From NCBI GenBank assembly GCA_032718475.1, contig JAUCBJ010003814.1, positions 1-37,087 of the forward strand: a stretch of 37,087 bases of DNA. Reading direction: 5' to 3'. Source of the stretch: Nemertoderma westbladi (taxonomy: Eukaryota > Xenacoelomorpha > Nemertodermatida > Nemertodermatidae). The notes below the pieces were generated by a model. The model saw only the letters and a list, made by a program, of their open reading frames with translations. It made no database searches and was not told where the DNA came from. The first letter of the stretch is position 1. Each line of letters begins with the position of its first letter. The translations under genes were made by a program, and so were the position numbers. Below, in pieces: positions 32,683 through 37,087 of the stretch.

Positions 32683-33012
32683 GCCGACCTATTAAACGCA
32701 AACGGCGTTCCAGAGGCCGACCTATTAAACGCAAACGGCGTCCCAGAGGCCGACCTATTAAACGCAAACGGCGCCCCAGAGGCCGACCTATTAAACGCAA
32801 ACGGCGCCCCAGAGGCCGACCTATTAAACGCAAACGGCGTCCCAGATGCCGACCTATTAAACGCAAACGGCGCCCCAGAGGCCGACCTATTAAACGCAAA
32901 CGGCGCCCCAGAGGGCGACCTATTAAACGCAAACGGCGCCCCAGAGGCCGACCTATTAAACGCAAACGGCGCCCCAGAGGCCGACCTATTAAACGCAAAC
33001 GGCGCCCCAGAG
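32683..33012 (+). repeat. Exactly ten 33-bp repeats (11 codons each)
   Basis: Unit starts GCCGACCTATTAAACGCAAA and ends GGCGCCCCAGAG. Because 33 is a multiple of three, one plus frame reads ten copies of ADLLNANG[A/V]PE and is open from 32635 to 33021; a minus frame reads LGRRLRLIGRP. The plus frame has no ATG: its first possible codon at 32635 is GTG. It ends at once in the next array (NI, stop). Differences between units are GTT/GTC/GCC, GAG/GAT and GCC/GGC, nearly all amino-acid changing, which gives no sign of protein constraint. I therefore call it a minisatellite and not a gene. Confidence 0.92.
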
Positions 33013-35948
33013 AACATCTAATAGTATCTGGGACATCGTTGGGTGGGAGCTGGGAGAGAACATCTAATAGTATCTGGGACATCGTTGGGTGGGAGCTGGG
33101 AGAGAACATCTAATAGTATCTGGGACATCGTTGGGTGGGACCTGGGAGAGAACATCTAATATTGACAGACATCGTTGGGTGGGAGCTGGGAGAGAACATC
33201 TAATAGTATCTGGGACATCGTTGGGTGGGAGCTGGGAGATAACATCTAATAGTATCTGGGACATCGTTGGGTGGGAGCTGGGAGAGAACATCTAATAGTA
33301 TCTGGAACATCGCTGGGTGGGAGCTGGGAGAGAACATCTAATATTGACAGACGTCGTTGGGTGGGAGCTGGGAGAGAACATCTAATAGTATCTGGGACAT
33401 CGTTGGGTGGGACCTGGGAGAGAACATCTAATAGTATCTGGGACATCGTTGGGTGGGAGCTGGGAGAGAACATCTAATAGTATCTGGGACATCGTTGGGT
33501 GGGAGCTGGGAGAGAACATCTAATAGTATCTTGGACATCGTTGGGTGGGAGCTGGGGGAGAACATCTAATAGTATCTGGGACATCGTTGGGTGGGAGCTG
33601 GGAGAGAACATTTAATATTATCTGGGACATCGTTGGGTGGGAGCTGGGAGTGAACATCTAATAGTATCTGGGACATCGTTGGGTGGGACCTGGGAGAGAA
33701 CATCTAATATTGACAGACATCGTTGGGTGGGAGCTGGGAGAGAACATCTAATAGTATCTGGGACATCGTTGGGTGGGAGCTGGGAGAGAACATCTAATAG
33801 TATCTGGGACATCGTTGGGTGGGAGCTGGGGGAGAACATCTAATAGTATCTGGGACATCGTTGGGTGGGAGCTGGGAGAGAACATCAATAGTATCTGGGG
33901 CATCGTTGGGTGGGAGCTGGGAGAGAACATCTAATATTGACAGACATCGTTGGGTGGGAGCTGGGAGAGAACATCTAATAGTATCTGGGACATCGTTGGG
34001 TGGGAGCTGGGAGAGAACATCAATAGTATCTGGGACATCGTTGGGTGGGACCTGGGAGAGAACATCTAATATTGACAGACATCGTTGGGTGGGAGCTGGG
34101 AGAGAACATCTAATAGTATCTGGGACATCGTTGGGTGGGAGCTGGGAGAGAAATTTAATAGTATCTGGGTCATCGTTGGGTGGGAGCTGGGAGAGAACAT
34201 CTAATAGTATCTGGGACATCGTTGGGTGGGAGCTGGGAGAGAACATCTAATAGTATCTGGGACATCGTTGGGTGGGAGCTGGGAGAGAACATCAATAGTA
34301 TCTGGGACATCGTTGGGTGGGACCTGGGAGAGAACATCTAATATTGACAGACATCGTTGGGTGGGAGCTGGGAGAGAACATCTAATAGTATCTGGGACAT
34401 CGTTGGGTGGGAGCTGGGAGAGAACATCTAATAGTATCTGGGACATCGTTGGGTGGGAGCTGGGAGAGAACATCAATAGTATCTGGGGCATCGTTGGGTG
34501 GGAGCTGGGAGAGAACATCTAATATTTACAGTCGTAGTTGGGTGGGACCTGGGAGATAACATCTAATAGTATGTGGGAAATCGTTGGGTGGGAGCTGGGA
34601 GAGAACATCTAATAGTATCTGGGACATCGTTGGGTGGGAGCTGGGAGAGAACATCTAATAGTATCTGGGACATCGTTGGGTGGGAGCTAGGAGAGAACAT
34701 CTAATAGTATCTGGGACATCGTTGGGTGGGAGCTGGGAGAGAACATCTAATAGTATCTGGGACATCGTTGGGTGGGAGCTGGGAGAGAACATTTAATAGT
34801 ATCTGGGACATCGTTGGGTGGGAGCTGGGAGAGAACATCTAATAGTATCTGGGACATCGTTGGGTGGGAGCTGGGAGAGAACATCTAATAGTATCTGGGA
34901 CATCGTTGGGTGGGAGCTGGGAGAGAACATTTAATAGTATCTGGGACATCGTTGGGTGGGAGCTGGGAGAGAACATCTAATAGTATCTGGGACATCGTTG
35001 GGTGGGAGCTGGGAGAGAACATCTAATATTGACAGACATCGTTGGGTGGGAGCTGGGAGAGAACATCTAATAGTATCTGGGACATCGTTGGGTGGGAGCT
35101 GGGAGAGAACATCTAATAGTATCTGGGACATCGTTGGGTGGGAGCTAGGAGAGAACATCTAATATTGACAGACGTCGTTGGGTGGGACCTGGGAGAGAAC
35201 ATCTAAAATTGACAGACATCGTTGGGTGGGAGCTGGGAGAGAACATCTAATAGTATCTGGGACATCGTTGGGTGGGAGCTGGGAGAGAACATCTAATAGT
35301 ATCTGGGACATCGTTGGGTGGGAGCTGGGAGAGAACATTTAATATTGACAGACATCGTTGGGTGGGAGCTGGGAGAGAACATCTAATAGTATCTGGGACA
35401 TCGTTGGGTGGGAGCTGGGAGAGAACATCTAATAGTATCTGGGACATCGTTGGGTGGGAGCTGGGAGAGAACATCTAATAGTATCTGGGACATCGTTGGG
35501 TGGGAGCTGGGAGAGAACATCTAATAGTATCTGGGACATCGTTGGGTGGGAGCTGGGAGAGAACATCTAATAGTATCTGGGACATCGTTGGGTGGGAGCT
35601 GGTGGAGAATATCTAATAGTATCTGGGACATCGTTGGGTGGGAGCTGGGAGAGAACATTTAATAGTATCTGGGACATCGTTGGGTGGGAGCTGGGAGAGA
35701 ACATCTAATAGTATCTGGGACATCGTTGGGTGGGAGCTGGGAGAGAACATCTAATAGTATCTGGGACATCGTTGGGTGGGAGCTGGGAGAGAACATTTAA
35801 TAGTATCTGGGTCATCGTTGGGTGGGAGCTGGGAGAGAACATCTAATAGTATGTGGGACATCGTTGGGTGGGAGCTGGGAGAGAACATCTAATAGCATCT
35901 GGAACATCGTTGGGTGGGAGCTGGGAGAGAACATCTAATATTGACATG
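33013..35948. repeat. 2.9-kb minisatellite, 46-bp and 44-bp units, about 64 copies
   Basis: The main unit of 46 bp reads AACATCTAATAGTATCTGGG, then ACATCGTTGGGTGGGAGC, then TGGGAGAG. A second form of 44 bp replaces AGTATCTGGGACATC with TTGACAGACATC. The 44-bp form recurs irregularly (for example near 33160, 33340, 33705, 33930, 34065, 34340, 35030, 35165, 35205, 35340, 35940), usually after two or more 46-bp units. A 45-bp form (ACATCAATAG) appears four times between 33880 and 34480. Open frames on both strands inside it are artefacts of the period. It follows the ten 33-bp units with no spacer. Confidence 0.96.
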
Positions 35949-36147
35949 TTCTGTTAAGGAAACATTATTTTCTATAGGCCTACCATATAAATATGGCTAC
36001 CACCATCACGGCCACAATGATTAATTAAACACTTTAGCTACTAATTTAGGTACGACTGTTACACCCATAGAGAATTGCGACCGGTATATTTTCGTTGAAT
36101 CCTTGTGGCCGTGATGGTTCATGGTTAATATACACTACCCTTTCATT
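35949..36147. other. Intergenic sequence with a 16-bp perfect inverted repeat
   Basis: ACCATCACGGCCACAA at 36002-36017 and its exact reverse complement at 36103-36118, 85 bases apart; similarity continues weakly inwards (GATTAA against GATTCAA). It may be a degraded MITE or a hairpin. No gene is seen. Confidence 0.6.
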
Positions 36148-36200
36148 GTAGCCGAGTGGATAAAGACGGCCAAGTACTACTGTAGGGTTGAGCACAGTGG
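36148..36200 (+). other. Degraded tRNA-like sequence
   Basis: TAGCCGAGTGG (36149-36159) is a good polymerase III A box of the tRNA-Leu/Ser type, followed by GATAAAGACGGCC. A damaged B box GGGTTGAGCAC (36185-36195) lies closer than in a normal tRNA and lacks one base. Probably a tRNA-derived SINE head or pseudogene. Confidence 0.4.
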
Positions 36201-36295
36201 CAGTATACGATTGCATTGACAGATGGGGGGCCATGAGGAGGTAAATTGTGGACATACAAGGTATCAGATAGTATTTCCAGGTCTATCTTTTACCT

Positions 36296-36375
36296 GAGCC
36301 GCTAGCTGAATGGTTAGAGCGTCAGACTTCCAACCCGGAGGTCACCAGTTCGATCCCACCTGGACTTCGCGGCCG
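36296..36375 (+). other. tRNA-derived sequence (SINE head or tRNA pseudogene)
   Basis: A box TAGCTGAATGG (36303-36313), a D-arm GCT...AGC, an anticodon loop that would read CTTCCAA, and a B box GTTCGATCC (36348-36356). GCCGC at 36298 pairs with GCGGC at 36369, but the T stem and anticodon stem are poor, so this is not a functional tRNA. The arrangement, with AGGTCACCAGTTCGATCC, is typical of tRNA-derived SINEs in invertebrates. Confidence 0.6.
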
Positions 36376-36714
36376 ACTTTGCAAAAGCTGTGCCCAACAA
36401 AAAGTTATAATAATATAAACCACTCATTCACCCATAACACCAATAATGTATATACTATGCACATTGGTTTATATGGGCATTTGAGTTACAGTATATTTGT
36501 TTTCTGTTAGGGCTGGCGCCCTGCAGGACTCTTGAGGCCTGGAGGCTCTAATCTAATAAATATTTTGTTGAATTTCTAACCTTTGCTATTAGGCCTATCG
36601 GAAATTCCTAAATTAGACCTTGTGCAATGTGCACATAAGTTGGCGAATTAATATCGGCTGTCTGGTATAGATGTTAAAATATTAATAAAGGGAAGGAGAA
36701 GATTACATTACAGT
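36376..36714. other. Intergenic, possible SINE body
   Basis: AT-rich non-coding DNA with GGGCTGGCGCCCTGCAGG (36511-36528), AATAAATATT and TAGGCCTA words. No recognisable gene. Confidence 0.45.
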
Positions 36715-36812
36715 GAACAGTGGTACGTTATTCTAACCAAAACAATAAACGTGAGTCGATAGAACAGGTTACAGTTTTATTTTTGGGAGTAATCAGCTAT
36801 TATTTGCATCGA
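36715..36812 (+). repeat. Dispersed repeat, copy 2
   Basis: Related to 28393-28488 as described there, same orientation relative to the window. It lies about 200 bases before the F-box start codon, whereas copy 1 is in a copine intron. Confidence 0.7.
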
Positions 36813-37014
36813 TTTTCCCTGGAGAGGGATGGATTTTGATTCTGAGACTCGGAATAACAGATTATAACTCAAAAATAAAACTGTTAAATTTTCTGTACAG
36901 CAAACGAAGGACTATTTTATTTAGGGGCCTACTGACAGACTGATAATCTTACAAACAAATAAATAATTAATTAGGCTAATTGTACTGTAGTATAAGATAG
37001 GCCTACACTTTTAG

Positions 37015-37087
37015 ATGTCTCAAATTAACTGTACCGACATATCGTCCCTACCCGACGAGATTTTGGAGATTGTATTCGCATACGTGC
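37015..37087 (+). CDS. F-box protein, N-terminus only (runs off the window)
   Basis: An ATG at 37015 opens a frame to the window end: MSQINCTDISSL followed by PDEILEIVFAYV. The string LPDEILEIVFAYV fits the start of the F-box motif (LPxEILxxIFxxL), the roughly 45-residue domain that binds Skp1 in SCF ubiquitin ligases. The substrate-binding part would lie beyond the window, so the subfamily is unknown. The first residues are polar, and the F-box starts at about residue 12, as is common in FBXL-type and other short-leader F-box proteins. TTTTAG directly before the ATG could also be a splice acceptor, in which case this would be an internal exon. Only 24 codons are visible. Confidence 0.7.
   Translation, partial: MSQINCTDISSLPDEILEIVFAYV

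Noticed and set aside
32609-33109. Minus-strand frames across the 33-bp repeats (LGRRLRLIGRP and SGAPFAFNRSA repeats)
   Set aside because: The period is divisible by three, so several frames stay open; no domain, and the frames cross into the unrelated 46-bp array.
33064-35478. Many 60-150-residue frames on both strands in the 46-bp array (MFSPSSHPTMSQILL and GAGREHLIVSG types)
   Set aside because: Three 46-bp units equal 46 codons, which makes repeated short frames by period alone; they are broken wherever a 44- or 45-bp unit occurs.

Overview
The window is eukaryotic, animal DNA. It holds an intact TMEM33-type gene, spliced exons of a copine gene with consistent GT-AG introns and phases, the first codons of a likely F-box protein, several families of non-LTR retrotransposons (LINEs), MITE-like elements and tRNA-derived sequences. 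The host looks like an invertebrate metazoan. The scattered TAGGCCTA-type words and the LINE types would fit a marine deuterostome such as an echinoderm, but that is only an impression.

Layout. Bases 1-2415 hold a 5'-truncated LINE on the minus strand (copy A1), broken by one frameshift. A one-exon TMEM33 gene follows at 2942-3718 (+). Bases 3719-5316 are AT-rich with a short hairpin and a hAT-like MITE. Bases 5317-19088 are one minisatellite of about 475 copies of a 28/29-bp unit. Bases 19089-20700 hold a MITE with long terminal inverted repeats and a tRNA-like sequence. Copine exons lie at 20770-20944, 28076-28309, 28941-28998 and 29286-30325 (+). The 7.1-kb first intron is filled by minus-strand LINE fragments in two independent LINE-in-LINE nests: C inside B, and CR1-like D inside A2. 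A2 has an exact 13-bp target-site duplication. The last copine exon ends in 25 octapeptide repeats encoded by a 24-bp minisatellite, which continues in the same frame past the stop codon.

Bases 31307-32608 hold an array of alternating 9-bp inverted words. Bases 32683-33012 hold exactly ten 33-bp units. Bases 33013-35948 hold a 46/44-bp array; these last two arrays abut with no spacer. Bases 35949-37014 contain tRNA-like sequences and a dispersed repeat, and an F-box protein begins at 37015 and leaves the window.

More than half of the window (about 19.5 kb) is made of five unrelated minisatellites. The host genes do not form an operon or an evident pathway: TMEM33 is an ER/nuclear-envelope membrane protein, copine a calcium-dependent phospholipid-binding protein, and the F-box protein a probable ubiquitin-ligase adaptor. 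The most interesting features are the coding minisatellite that straddles the copine stop codon, the alternating palindromic array, and the very long 29-bp array with internal higher-order copies. No new enzymatic or defence system was recognised.
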